Positions 17,215-25,846 of a stretch of DNA of 64,000 nucleotides are shown one piece after another. The notes under the pieces were generated by a model. That model searched no databases. It saw only the letters and a list, made by a program, of their open reading frames with translations, and was not told where the DNA came from. Location: assembly GCA_024809215.1 (NCBI GenBank), contig JANUBW010000001.1, forward strand, positions 1,964,841-2,028,840, given 5' to 3'. The stretch's first letter is position 1; each line of letters begins with the position of its first letter. Both the position numbers and the translations under genes were made by a program. This DNA comes from Niastella sp. OAS944 (lineage in GTDB: Bacteria > Bacteroidota > Bacteroidia > Chitinophagales > Chitinophagaceae).

Positions 17215-17907
17215 TTAAAGCGCTTTTTCAGGGATAGCTGCATTGATACCCGCAAACAATGCCTGTAACACAATGCGTCCGTCGGTATTGCCCAATGAGT
17301 TGTTGGTAGCTCTTTCGGGGTGTGGCATCATACCAAACACATTGCCCTGTTCATTACGAATACCGGCAATATTGCGGGTAGCGCCATTAGGGTTAGCCTG
17401 GGCGTTTATTTCGCCATTTTCGTTGCAATAACGATATATAATCTGGTTATTAGCTTCCAGCTTGTTAAGGGTTGCTTCGTCGGCAAAATACCTGCCTTCG
17501 CCATGTGCAATGGGTATTTTCAGTGCTTTATCGCTGCCCAAACCTTTTATGTGTACATTTTTGCAAATAAATTGTTGATTGGCATTACGTAATAAAGCGC
17601 CGGGCAATAAATGCGCTTCACATAATATTTGAAAGCCATTACAAACTCCCAGCACCTTGCCGCCTTTTTGGGCAAACTCAATCACACTTTGCATAATGGG
17701 GCTGAACCGGGCAACAGCGCCGGTACGCAGGTAATCGCCATAAGAGAAACCGCCGGGCAGTACAATGCAATCCTCGGTTGAGAACATGCTGAGGTCTTTT
17801 TCTTTATGCCAAAGCATTATAACTTCCTGATTAAGATCATTTTGCAAGGCATCCTGCATATCGCGATCGCAATTGGAGCCGGGGAAAACTACAACACCAA
17901 ATTTCAT
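17215..17907 (-). CDS. purQ: Phosphoribosylformylglycinamidine synthase, glutaminase subunit PurQ
   Basis: About 230 residues. A class I glutamine amidotransferase that supplies ammonia to PurL in the fourth step of de novo purine synthesis. The nucleophile is C89 in LGVCNGFQIL; the His-Glu of the triad is in MPHPERATN near residue 197. KFGVVVFPGSNCDRDM at the N-terminus is diagnostic. ATG 17907 is used because codons upstream (to 18024) are repeat-derived. This is the split form; a separate purL and purS would be expected elsewhere. No purine genes adjoin it. Confidence 0.95.
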   Translation of the reverse strand: MKFGVVVFPGSNCDRDMQDALQNDLNQEVIMLWHKEKDLSMFSTEDCIVLPGGFSYGDYLRTGAVARFSPIMQSVIEFAQKGGKVLGVCNGFQILCEAHLLPGALLRNANQQFICKNVHIKGLGSDKALKIPIAHGEGRYFADEATLNKLEANNQIIYRYCNENGEINAQANPNGATRNIAGIRNEQGNVFGMMPHPERATNNSLGNTDGRIVLQALFAGINAAIPEKAL

Positions 17908-17989
17908 CTGAGAATATTTATTGTAAAATGAACCGCAAAGATAGTATGTTTTCTGGTTACCCCCGAGCCTCTTGGCACGAAGGAGCTGT

Positions 17990-18112
17990 TGCAGGTTACA
18001 GGTTGCAGGGAAATGCAAATGCAAGTTACCGGTTGCCGGTTACCAGGTACCGGGAAAACCCTTGAAACCTGAAACCTGTAACCTGAAACGCAATCCTATA
18101 AGTAGGATTTAT
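17990..18112. repeat. Word-type intergenic repeat
   Basis: Iterated words CAGGTTACAGGTTGCAGGG on one arm and CCTGAAACCTGTAACCTG on the other give a long imperfect hairpin, with GTTACCGGTTGCCGGTTACC inside. It ends with AACCTGAAACGCAA (18080-18093), identical to the tail of the element at 2787-2800. Confidence 0.6.
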
Positions 18113-18115
18113 CAA

Positions 18116-19099
18116 TCAAGTATGTAGAAAGTAGTTAAGATAGATCGCCCACCCAAACACCACCCAATGTATAATGGTGGTAACCCGGCGGGAGCCGATA
18201 TAAAAATACATGGCGGCATGAAAGGCGGTAATGGGCACCGAACAAAGCATCCAGCTTACATAATTGCTGCCCCCATCGGCCATAATAATTAGCATGGCCA
18301 TTATAAGGTACAGCAACAGCAGGCTCCAGCTTTTACGTACATGAATGTACATCTTGTTCAGGTTGGCCTGTACAAAATACCCCCCAATCATAAAGGGAAC
18401 TACTAACAAAATAATACTGATGGTAGTATATACCGATGAGGGTATTGCCGGCAGGCTGATGCTGAATACCGGCTTTATTTTATTCCAGTCCCATGCATTG
18501 CTCAGGTATAGCACCAGAGCCAGAAAATAATACGGCATGGTAATACCCAGCAAATTAATGGCCCACTCCTTCAGGCGGAATGGCCGCATTATAAACAATG
18601 CCAATAATACCAGTGCCACAAACACAACGGCCGGGCGGTATAATAAGGTAACTATGCCCATTAGCACCCCAATACTAAAAATGGCCCCGGCGGGTCGTTG
18701 AATAGTGGGCAGGGTGGTCATGCGGTAAAAGACCCAAATAAGAAAGGTGTTGGCCAACAGGGGCGCCGAAAAATAGTTCCACTCAATAAACAATGAGGTG
18801 GTAAGCATATGCGCCATGGCCGGCAGGTAGTTGGGCCTGGGCAATAACTTTTGCTCGTTGCAAATGCGATTGAAAAGCAATGCCTGACTGTATAAAAGCA
18901 GGAAGGAGAACAGCACGTACAACACCGGATGAATGTTGAGCGGCTTTAAAAAACTGATCAGCCAGTTGTATAGAAAATGGTCTTCCGGTTGCTGTAACGG
19001 ACCGGCAGGGTGCAGAAGTAGATTAAACTTAAGAATTAAACCATATACCAGTAATACGATGATATTACTGGAGGTTTTTTGCTTGAATATTCCTGTCAC
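18116..19099 (-). CDS. Polytopic membrane protein, DUF6427-like
   Basis: 327 residues, about nine or ten predicted transmembrane helices spread over the whole length; almost no soluble domains. The start MTGIFKQKTSSNIIVLLVYG, the PEDHFLYNWL segment and an overall layout of repeated hydrophobic helices resemble the Bacteroidota family DUF6427 (glycosyltransferase-39-like topology without its catalytic motifs). Only 12 bp separate it from the secreted protein gene upstream, so the two are probably co-transcribed. Function unknown. Confidence 0.65.
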   Translation of the reverse strand: MTGIFKQKTSSNIIVLLVYGLILKFNLLLHPAGPLQQPEDHFLYNWLISFLKPLNIHPVLYVLFSFLLLYSQALLFNRICNEQKLLPRPNYLPAMAHMLTTSLFIEWNYFSAPLLANTFLIWVFYRMTTLPTIQRPAGAIFSIGVLMGIVTLLYRPAVVFVALVLLALFIMRPFRLKEWAINLLGITMPYYFLALVLYLSNAWDWNKIKPVFSISLPAIPSSVYTTISIILLVVPFMIGGYFVQANLNKMYIHVRKSWSLLLLYLIMAMLIIMADGGSNYVSWMLCSVPITAFHAAMYFYIGSRRVTTIIHWVVFGWAIYLNYFLHT

Positions 19100-19111
19100 T
19101 CAAACAGTAAT

Positions 19112-20662
19112 TTAAAATTCAATTTTGGCGAAAGTAAGATAGTTCCTGTATTGACAGGGAACGATCATGGAACCACCACTTACCTGCTTACCCAACCTCG
19201 GCATAAACTCAACGCCTCTGTCGAGGTTCTTCAATGTTGGGTGCCTGGTAACTTTACCATCGGCCGCTATGCTGTGGTCATTTAGTAACAAGGTCCTGCG
19301 CTCGTACAAATTAAATAAAAAATGCAACTCTCCCCCGGTTATCATCAGCGAATGTGATACCAATGCATCGGTTTCGTCGTCGAACTGCGTTTTTGAGATC
19401 ACATTGCTCCACTGCAGGGTTTCATCCTTATCGAACGAAAGCACCATTATGTTCTCGGCATGATAACGGGTTGCGGAAGAACCGCCGTACCGGTTCCAGG
19501 GCGAACGCCAGGGACTATAGTAGGGCGACCAGTAACTATAATCGAGCGGCGACGACCAGGGATTGTTCCAATACAGGTAATCCCACCTATTAAACGTTCC
19601 GCCGCGCGATGTAGTATACATCGACTCGGCCGTTAGTATATAACCGCCATCCCTTTTTATAATGATATCGCTGATAAAATAGTCGTTAAAGGCGATCTTC
19701 AGGTTGGCATCGGGCCCCTTGGCCTGTTTGCGCAGGTCTTCGTTAAAGGCCAGCATCATTTCTTTTATGACCGAATCGGCGGCTTTATCCCAAATTACGG
19801 AGTACAGCCCTTCAACATTGCCACGTTTTTGTTTATAGTACAAAGCCGAGAAAAGATAACGGCGGTTGGTATTATCAACTTTGATCTTTACTTCATCGAG
19901 CACCCGGTCGTCTTTCTTGTTCACATCGCGAATAGTGAACCTGTCTTCCCCCGCCTTTTTGGTTATCAGTTCAAGGTTACTAATGTAATCGCTCCCGTTC
20001 TTTCGCATGAATTTGCCAAACACCATATCGCCATCGTTATCGAGCAGGAAATCGGTAAAATAGTCGTTCCGCTCTTCCATGGCAATGCTCATATGGTGTT
20101 TATTCTGTAACTCCATATTGGCGTTAAACAGCAGCGTGGTGAACAGGAAATTCTTGGGGTTCTTGTTATTGATCTTGAACACCATGATCTTTTGCTTGTC
20201 GTCGCTATAGATGGTGCTGTACAGTTTGTTACTGGCGGCCCAGCCTATGCGGGTAGTATCGAGCTCAAGGGGCTCGCTCATTCGTTTGGCATTGGCATCG
20301 AGCTTTACCCCCATGCAATAAACAATGCTGCGGCGCTGGAACTGGTAGATCATCCAAACGTGGTCGGCATACGGCACAAAATCAACATTGATCCAGCGGT
20401 CGTCTACGTATTCCAACTTTACGCGTTCCACCAGCTTCATGTCGTTATTGTAAACGCTGATGGCGTTTTCGTTGCGGTTATTTTTAAAAACGAGAATATT
20501 GCTGCCTATTTTACCAATTATTTCAAAATCGGTACGGCGGCTGTCTTCACGTTCAGCCAAAGAATAAGTGATCCTTTGTGCGGTACTGGCAAGTGAAAAA
20601 GCTCCCAGCAACAATACTACCAGCAGCAATTGTTGCCCTATTTTTTTACCTTGTTTCATCAT
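19112..20662 (-). CDS. Secreted protein of unknown function with Trp/Tyr-rich insert
   Basis: About 516 residues. A signal peptide (MMKQGKKIGQQLLLVVLLLG) precedes a beta-rich body with short repeated strand patterns (VFKNNRNENAISVYNNDMKL, DHVWMIYQFQRR), suggesting a propeller-like fold. About two thirds in, at 19484-19600, a stretch dominated by Trp, Tyr, Pro and Ser (WNNPWSSPLDYSYW, YYSPWRSPWNRYGG) interrupts it and looks like a flexible, aromatic-rich surface loop. The adjacent ATG codons at 20662 and 20659 both fit the signal peptide; an ATG at 20677 is less likely. Followed by the DUF6427-like gene. No family recognised. Confidence 0.72.
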   Translation of the reverse strand: MMKQGKKIGQQLLLVVLLLGAFSLASTAQRITYSLAEREDSRRTDFEIIGKIGSNILVFKNNRNENAISVYNNDMKLVERVKLEYVDDRWINVDFVPYADHVWMIYQFQRRSIVYCMGVKLDANAKRMSEPLELDTTRIGWAASNKLYSTIYSDDKQKIMVFKINNKNPKNFLFTTLLFNANMELQNKHHMSIAMEERNDYFTDFLLDNDGDMVFGKFMRKNGSDYISNLELITKKAGEDRFTIRDVNKKDDRVLDEVKIKVDNTNRRYLFSALYYKQKRGNVEGLYSVIWDKAADSVIKEMMLAFNEDLRKQAKGPDANLKIAFNDYFISDIIIKRDGGYILTAESMYTTSRGGTFNRWDYLYWNNPWSSPLDYSYWSPYYSPWRSPWNRYGGSSATRYHAENIMVLSFDKDETLQWSNVISKTQFDDETDALVSHSLMITGGELHFLFNLYERRTLLLNDHSIAADGKVTRHPTLKNLDRGVEFMPRLGKQVSGGSMIVPCQYRNYLTFAKIEF

Positions 20663-20839
20663 GGTGCTGCGATGCATGGTTATATGCTCAAATTACTGAT
20701 TGTTAAACGGCTGCCCAAACTTTCGTAATAAATTTAAGCATTCCTTTTTTATTGATTCACAGACAACCAAAAGTGCATAAAATTCGTCGCCCTAACCATT
20801 TGGAAATATAAATTGGCCGGGAATTAATTTTTTTACGTA

Positions 20840-20847
20840 TACCTTTG
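20840..20847 (+). promoter_or_regulatory. -7 promoter element of kup (TACCTTTG)
   Basis: Exact match to TAnnTTTG. A TTG at 20813-20815 lies 24 bp upstream, longer than the usual spacer. Predicted transcription start is near 20853, immediately before the GC-rich hairpin at 20854. Confidence 0.5.
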
Positions 20848-20853
20848 TACCGG

Positions 20854-20880
20854 GCGCCCCGGCTTGAAAACCCGGGGTGC
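20854..20880 (+). promoter_or_regulatory. 5'-end hairpin in the kup leader
   Basis: 9-bp stem GCGCCCCGG/CCGGGGTGC (one G-T wobble) with a 9-nt loop, followed by TATTATTTTTATT. It begins about where transcription should start and is the only GC-rich patch in an AT-rich leader. It could stabilise the mRNA or act as an early terminator; a riboswitch aptamer is not recognisable. Confidence 0.45.
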
Positions 20881-20929
20881 TATTATTTTTATTAAAAACC
20901 CTTTGATAACGGGGATAAGCGACACTACC

Positions 20930-22921
20930 GTGGGCAAAACAACAAACAAAGTTACCGTTGCTACCTTACTCATTGCGTTAGGAATTATTTATGGCGACAT
21001 TGGAACTTCTCCATTATACGTTCTGAATGCGATCACCAAGGGCCGGATAATTGATGAAAGATTGGTACTGGGCTCTTTGAGCTGCATCATCTGGACACTC
21101 ACCCTGCAAACCACCTTAAAATACGTAGTGCTTACCTTAAAAGCGGATAACCGCGGTGAAGGGGGCATTTTTTCGTTATACGCACTGGTAAGGCGGCAAA
21201 GAAGATGGTTGGTGATACCTGCCATGCTGGGGGGCGCTGCCCTGTTAGCCGATGGTATGATCACGCCGCCCATCTCCGTTACCTCGGCCATTGAGGGTTT
21301 ACGCAACATTGAGGGAATTGGCCGAATTGAAGATAGCACCATCGTTTATATTGTTATTGGCATCATCAGCGTACTGTTCTTCCTGCAGCAGTTTGGCACT
21401 GCTTCCATAGGCAAAATGTTTGGCCCTATTATGTTCTGCTGGTTTTGTATGCTGGCGGTGCTGGGGGCTACGCACCTGTTAGATGACCTGCACATTTTTA
21501 AAGCCTTCAGCCCATATTACGCCATAGACCTGTTAGCCAACTATCCTAAAGGGTTCTGGCTGTTGGGTGCCGTATTTCTTTGTACTACCGGGGCCGAAGC
21601 CCTGTACAGCGACCTGGGCCACTGCGGCCGCGAGAACATCAGGTATTCGTGGATCTTTGTAAAAGCCTGCCTTATAATAAACTATCTGGGTCAGGGCGCA
21701 TTTCTGCTGGCAAATTATAAAGGCCAGACAATTACCCAGTATATGATCGACATAAAAGGGTTCAACCCCTTCTTTAAGATCATGCCCGAGTGGTTTGTAC
21801 TCCCCGGCATTGTGATTGCCACTGCTGCAGCCATCATTGCCAGCCAGGCCCTCATCAGCGGATCGTTTACCCTTATTAGTGAAGCCATGCGGCTGAACCT
21901 GTGGCCCAAGCTGAAAATTAACTATCCCACCGAAGAAAGGGGACAGTTATATATTCCCGGCATTAATATGTTGTTATTTGTGGGTTGTGTGGGCATGGTA
22001 CTATACTTTAAGAAAGCCACCAATATGGAGGCGGCTTATGGTATGGCCATCACCATGTGTATGATAGCCACCACTATTTTGTTTGCCAACTTTTTGGTGT
22101 CGCGCCGGGCAAAACCCATTTGGATATACCTGTTCCTGATCGTATACCTCACCATAGAACTGTCGTTCCTGTTTGCGAACCTCGAAAAATTCCCGCACGG
22201 AGGTTTTGTTACCCTGCTGGTTGGCGGCGGCCTGTTCTTTGTAATGTATATCTGGTACCGCGCCCGTAAGATCAAGAACCGTTATGTGGAATTTGTTCGG
22301 TTAGAACATTATATACCACAGATCCAGGAATTGAGTAACGACAAAACCGTACCCAAGTACGCTACCCACCTGGTATACCTTACCAGCGCCAATAACCCCA
22401 AGGAAATTGAGCATAAGATCATTTATTCCATCCTCAATAAAAAGCCCAAAAGGGCCGATATCTATTGGTTTGTACACGTTGATACCCTCGACGATCCTTA
22501 TACATGCGAGTATACGGTAGAGCACATCATTCCCAACGACATCATTCGGGTTGAGTTCAGGTTAGGATTTAGAATGGAACCCAAGATCAACCTGATGTTC
22601 CGTAAAGTGGTGACCGACCTGGTGGCCAATAAAGAGGTGAATATTACCAGCCGCTACGAAAGTCTTGAACGGAATAATGTGGTGGGCGATTTCCAATTCA
22701 TTGTAATGGAAAAATACCTGAGCCAGGATATTGAGCTGCCATTCTTCGAAAAGATGATCATGCGTTTGTATTTTATGGTAAAGGAATACAGCCTGTCGGA
22801 AGAACGCGGTTTTGGCCTCGATGTGAGCAACGTGACCATCGAAAAATTCCCGCTCATTGTAGCGCCTGTTCCTAATTTAAATTTGAAACGGGTGTTTCAT
22901 GATGATGAACATGTTTATTAG
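20930..22921 (+). CDS. kup: KUP family potassium uptake protein
   Basis: About 663 residues. Twelve predicted helices up to residue about 450, then a long cytoplasmic C-terminal domain, as in Kup/TrkD proton-coupled potassium importers. The start region ALGIIYGDIGTSPLYVLNAI and GEGGIFSLYALVRR are diagnostic; GALVLCTTGAEALYSDLGH-type sequence is here as VFLCTTGAEALYSDLGHCG. There is no ATG near the N-terminus: GTG 20930 (VGKTTNKVTVATLL) best fits the family, while TTG at 20903 or 20864 would add residues, the latter from inside the leader hairpin. Confidence 0.92.
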   Translation: MGKTTNKVTVATLLIALGIIYGDIGTSPLYVLNAITKGRIIDERLVLGSLSCIIWTLTLQTTLKYVVLTLKADNRGEGGIFSLYALVRRQRRWLVIPAMLGGAALLADGMITPPISVTSAIEGLRNIEGIGRIEDSTIVYIVIGIISVLFFLQQFGTASIGKMFGPIMFCWFCMLAVLGATHLLDDLHIFKAFSPYYAIDLLANYPKGFWLLGAVFLCTTGAEALYSDLGHCGRENIRYSWIFVKACLIINYLGQGAFLLANYKGQTITQYMIDIKGFNPFFKIMPEWFVLPGIVIATAAAIIASQALISGSFTLISEAMRLNLWPKLKINYPTEERGQLYIPGINMLLFVGCVGMVLYFKKATNMEAAYGMAITMCMIATTILFANFLVSRRAKPIWIYLFLIVYLTIELSFLFANLEKFPHGGFVTLLVGGGLFFVMYIWYRARKIKNRYVEFVRLEHYIPQIQELSNDKTVPKYATHLVYLTSANNPKEIEHKIIYSILNKKPKRADIYWFVHVDTLDDPYTCEYTVEHIIPNDIIRVEFRLGFRMEPKINLMFRKVVTDLVANKEVNITSRYESLERNNVVGDFQFIVMEKYLSQDIELPFFEKMIMRLYFMVKEYSLSEERGFGLDVSNVTIEKFPLIVAPVPNLNLKRVFHDDEHVY

Positions 22922-23056
22922 TTCATAGTTTATGGTTTATGGTTCTTAGTTGGTGCGAATTTTGGGACTCGCGATTATTCGCGAACCACCTAAAAGTTCA
23001 GTAACTTCAGTGAACAGTGAACTATGAACTGAAAACTAAGAACTAAAAACTAATTG
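22922..23056. repeat. Word-type intergenic repeat
   Basis: Arms GTTTATGGTTTATGGTTCTT and CTGAAAACTAAGAACTAAAA flank a core with its own small hairpin (GGTGCGAA ... TTCGCGAACC). The core 12-mer GCGAATTTTGGG (22955-22966) recurs at 26039-26050. The element ends within a few bases of the start codon of the downstream hydrolase. Confidence 0.6.
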
Positions 23057-23057
23057 A

Positions 23058-23846
23058 TTGCCAACTTTCGTGTGGTATATTATCGGCAGCCTGCTGCTCC
23101 TGTTTGTAGCAGTGTACTTCATTCAGGATAGATTTATTTTCAAACCGGAAAAGCTGCCGGCCGATTTTCAGTTCAAATATGATATCCCTTTTAATGAATT
23201 GTTCTTCGATATTTCACCGGGGGTGCGCATCAATGGTTTACACTTCTACCGCCAGGCACCCAAGGGACTGATCCTTTATTTTCATGGCAATACCCGCAGT
23301 ATTAAAGGCTGGGCTAAGTATGCCCGTGATTTTTACCGTTACGATTATGATGTGGTACTGGTAGACTACCGGGGTTTTGGCAAAAGCACCGGCAAACGCA
23401 GCGAAAAGGATATGCTGAACGATATGCAATTCGTTTATAATGTATTGACCGGAAAATACCCCGAGCACCACATTATTGTTTACGGGCGCAGTATCGGCAG
23501 CGGCTTTGCAGCCAAAATAGCCAGTGATAACAAACCCCGCTACCTTATACTCGACTCGCCCTATTATAACTTTCGCATTGTTGTAGAACGCTTTCTGCCC
23601 ATATTGCCCATTCGCTGGGTTTTACGTTACCATTTGCGTACTGATAAATGGATACGCCATGTAAACTGCCACACCTACATTATTCACGGCACCCGCGACC
23701 GCCTGATACCCATAAAACACAGCGAAAGACTGCAAAAGATCAATCCCAATAAGATCACCCTTATTCGCATAATTGGGGGCCGACATAATAACTTACCTAG
23801 TTTTCCTGAGTACCACAATTTTGTAAGAGATATTCTTAAGTATTAA
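23058..23846 (+). CDS. Alpha/beta hydrolase, membrane-anchored (first of a tandem pair)
   Basis: 262 residues: an N-terminal membrane helix (about 4-22) followed by an alpha/beta hydrolase domain. HG of the oxyanion hole is in LYFHGNTR, the nucleophile serine in YGRSIGSG, the acid in HGTRDRLIP, and the histidine in GGRHNNLPSF. Related to the BEM46/FrsA-like peptidase S9 group of hydrolases; substrate unknown. No ATG is available: TTG 23058 or GTG 23070 must be used. It is about 40 percent or more alike by eye to the next gene, in the same order of motifs, so they are recent tandem duplicates. Confidence 0.85.
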   Translation: MPTFVWYIIGSLLLLFVAVYFIQDRFIFKPEKLPADFQFKYDIPFNELFFDISPGVRINGLHFYRQAPKGLILYFHGNTRSIKGWAKYARDFYRYDYDVVLVDYRGFGKSTGKRSEKDMLNDMQFVYNVLTGKYPEHHIIVYGRSIGSGFAAKIASDNKPRYLILDSPYYNFRIVVERFLPILPIRWVLRYHLRTDKWIRHVNCHTYIIHGTRDRLIPIKHSERLQKINPNKITLIRIIGGRHNNLPSFPEYHNFVRDILKY

Positions 23847-23873
23847 AGCTGCTATAGCTAACTTGCATTTTCT

Positions 23874-24680
23874 ATGACGAAAAAGATCCTCTTTCGCTGG
23901 CTCAAAGTTTTTATACTGGTATACTGTTTAATAGGCATTGCTATTTATTACGGACAGGATAAAGTGCTTTTTCATCCGCAGCCTTTAGCCGAACATTCGC
24001 AATACACTTTCCCCTGGGCGTTTAAAGAGGTGAACATCCCGTATACCAAGAAATCGAATATCAATATTATTCAATTTGCCGCCAAAGCACCGCAACCCAA
24101 AGGCGTGGTATTGTATTTTCATGGCAATAAGGAGAATATTCTTCATTACGCTAAAGCTGCGCCCGATTTCATTAACCGTGGCTACGATGTATGGATGATC
24201 GATTACCCCGGCTTTGGCAAAAGCACCGGTGATTTTACCGAACAACGGTTGTACGATTGGGCGCTGATATTTTACAAACTTGCGCAGGCCCATTACAGAA
24301 AGGACAGCATTATTATTTATGGTAAATCAATGGGTACCGGCATAGCCGCCCAACTGGCCACTGTTCGCGACTGTAAAGCGCTGATACTGGAAGCGCCGTA
24401 TTATAGTTTTCCATCGATAATAGGCAGCTGGTTACCGATCTATCCGCTTAATAAGATGATCAAATTCAAACTGCCAACCCACCAATACCTGCAGGAGGTT
24501 ACCAACCCGGTAGTTATTTTCCATGGCTCAAGCGATAACACCATTCCCTACCGTAATTCAAAAAGGTTGAAGCAGTACTTGAAAGCAACTGATGAGTATG
24601 TTACTATAGAAGGCGGGAAGCATAATGATTTGACTACGTTCCCTGAGTATCAAAGTAAGCTGGATTCTTTGTTAAGATAG
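23874..24680 (+). CDS. Alpha/beta hydrolase, membrane-anchored (second of a tandem pair)
   Basis: 268 residues, ATG start 27 bp after the first hydrolase. N-terminal membrane helix (about 8-27), then the same domain: LYFHGNKEN, nucleophile in YGKSMGTG, acid in HGSSDNTIP, histidine in GGKHNDLTTF. DYPGFGKSTGDF mirrors DYRGFGKSTGKR of its neighbour. Probably co-transcribed with it. Substrate unknown; both active sites look complete, so both are likely functional. Confidence 0.85.
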   Translation: MTKKILFRWLKVFILVYCLIGIAIYYGQDKVLFHPQPLAEHSQYTFPWAFKEVNIPYTKKSNINIIQFAAKAPQPKGVVLYFHGNKENILHYAKAAPDFINRGYDVWMIDYPGFGKSTGDFTEQRLYDWALIFYKLAQAHYRKDSIIIYGKSMGTGIAAQLATVRDCKALILEAPYYSFPSIIGSWLPIYPLNKMIKFKLPTHQYLQEVTNPVVIFHGSSDNTIPYRNSKRLKQYLKATDEYVTIEGGKHNDLTTFPEYQSKLDSLLR

Positions 24681-24689
24681 TACTGTGAT

Positions 24690-24830
24690 CTAAGTAACTG
24701 AAGTAGGAGGTATGAAGTAAGAGGTATGAAGTGAACTAACTTTGAAACGCAAAATAATGGGCGCGACAGCGCCTCGTATTTCTTACGTCTTACCTCGTAC
24801 TTCTTACTTCTCACAACTATTATCTAAAAA
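24690..24830. repeat. Word-type intergenic repeat
   Basis: Arms of GAAGTAAGAGGTATGAAG and TCTTACCTCGTACTTCTTAC words surround TGAAACGCAA (24743-24752) and a GC hairpin GGGCGCGACAGCGCC. It separates the convergent hydrolase and oxyR genes and may serve as their shared 3' structure. Confidence 0.6.
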
Positions 24831-24837
24831 CAATCCT

Positions 24838-25773
24838 CTATATGGGAACAACGTTCAAATCCTTATTCAACTTTATCTTATCCGGTATCGCCGCAATAAT
24901 TTCTTCTTTCAGCGCTTCAATAAGGCGTTTTTTTACAAAATCGCGGTGCACTACAATACTTACTTCCCGCATGGGGGCCGGCTTTTTAAAATGCCTTATA
25001 AGCTGTAGCTGACGTGCGCTCATATCGAGTGTGGTGAGTTCGGGCAAAATAGTAATGCCATCGTTTATTTCAACCATGCGGCGCAGGGTTTCAATACTTC
25101 CCGCTTCATATTCAAAGTGGGTTCCCATTTCACTTGCCCGGCGCAGCTCGCACAGGTTTACAATTTGCGAACGAAAGCAATGCCCTTCTTCCATAAGCCA
25201 TAATTTTTCGGGGTCTATATCTTGGGCCAGCACGTAGGTCTTTTTATAGGCTGCATTTTTACGCGAAACATAAGCCAGCAACTCTTCATAGAACAATACA
25301 TGCTCTTTGATGCCATTTTCCTGTAACGGCGTTACAAGAATACCTACATCTATACGCCCTTCCCGTAACCGCGTAACAATGTATTCGGTCATCAGTTCCT
25401 GCACCACCAGTTTTATATGCGGGTATTTTTTGTAAAAGCTTTGAATGAACAAGGGCAACAGGTAAGGTGCCAGGGTTGGAATGATGCCAATGCGCAGCTC
25501 ACCGGTTAAAATGCCCTTTTTGGTTTGAACCAGTTCGTTGATCACATTCTTTTCCGATAAAATGCGGCGGCCCTGCTCTATGATCTCCACCCCAATTTCA
25601 GTAGGCACTACGGGCTGTTTGCTGCGATCGAATATTTTAACACCCAATTCTTCTTCGAGCTTTTGCACCTGCATACTCAGTGTAGGCTGGGTAACAAAGC
25701 AATGTTCGGCGGCAGTTGCAAAATGCCGGTATGTGTCAACAGCCACTACATATTCTAATTGAACAAAGGTCAT
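24838..25773 (-). CDS. oxyR: Hydrogen peroxide-sensing LysR regulator OxyR
   Basis: 311 residues. N-terminal winged helix-turn-helix (about 1-60, with HFATAAEHCFVTQPTLSMQV) and a LysR substrate-binding domain. The redox cysteines C199 and C208 fall at the very positions used in E. coli OxyR, inside EEGHCFRSQIVNLCEL, and the following THFEYEAGSIETLRRMV also matches. It should activate peroxide defence genes when the two cysteines form a disulfide. No catalase or ahpC lies beside it. An OxyR-type box sits directly upstream of the start codon, pointing to autoregulation. Confidence 0.93.
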   Translation of the reverse strand: MTFVQLEYVVAVDTYRHFATAAEHCFVTQPTLSMQVQKLEEELGVKIFDRSKQPVVPTEIGVEIIEQGRRILSEKNVINELVQTKKGILTGELRIGIIPTLAPYLLPLFIQSFYKKYPHIKLVVQELMTEYIVTRLREGRIDVGILVTPLQENGIKEHVLFYEELLAYVSRKNAAYKKTYVLAQDIDPEKLWLMEEGHCFRSQIVNLCELRRASEMGTHFEYEAGSIETLRRMVEINDGITILPELTTLDMSARQLQLIRHFKKPAPMREVSIVVHRDFVKKRLIEALKEEIIAAIPDKIKLNKDLNVVPI

Positions 25774-25774
25774 A

Positions 25775-25810
25775 ATAGTTTTTGTCTATTGATCTATAAA
25801 ATTAATCAAT
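25775..25810. promoter_or_regulatory. OxyR-type binding site between oxyR and a divergent promoter
   Basis: ATAG-TTTTTGT-CTAT (25775-25789) is an exact ATAG-N7-CTAT OxyR half-site. After 6 bp, ATAA-AATTAAT-CAAT (25796-25810) is a degenerate second half-site; the E. coli consensus spacing is 7. It lies downstream of the oxyR start site candidate, fitting repression of oxyR, and its right end touches the -33 TTTG of a rightward promoter, fitting activation of that transcript. Confidence 0.6.
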
Positions 25811-25822
25811 TTGATTTATCGC

Positions 25823-25830
25823 CAAAAATA
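25823..25830 (-). promoter_or_regulatory. -7 promoter element of oxyR (TATTTTTG, minus strand)
   Basis: Exact TAnnTTTG on the minus strand; TTG about 16 bp upstream. Start of transcription would be near 25817, leaving a leader of about 44 nt that contains the OxyR box. Confidence 0.5.
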
Positions 25831-25846
25831 TCGAAGTTTTGTATTC

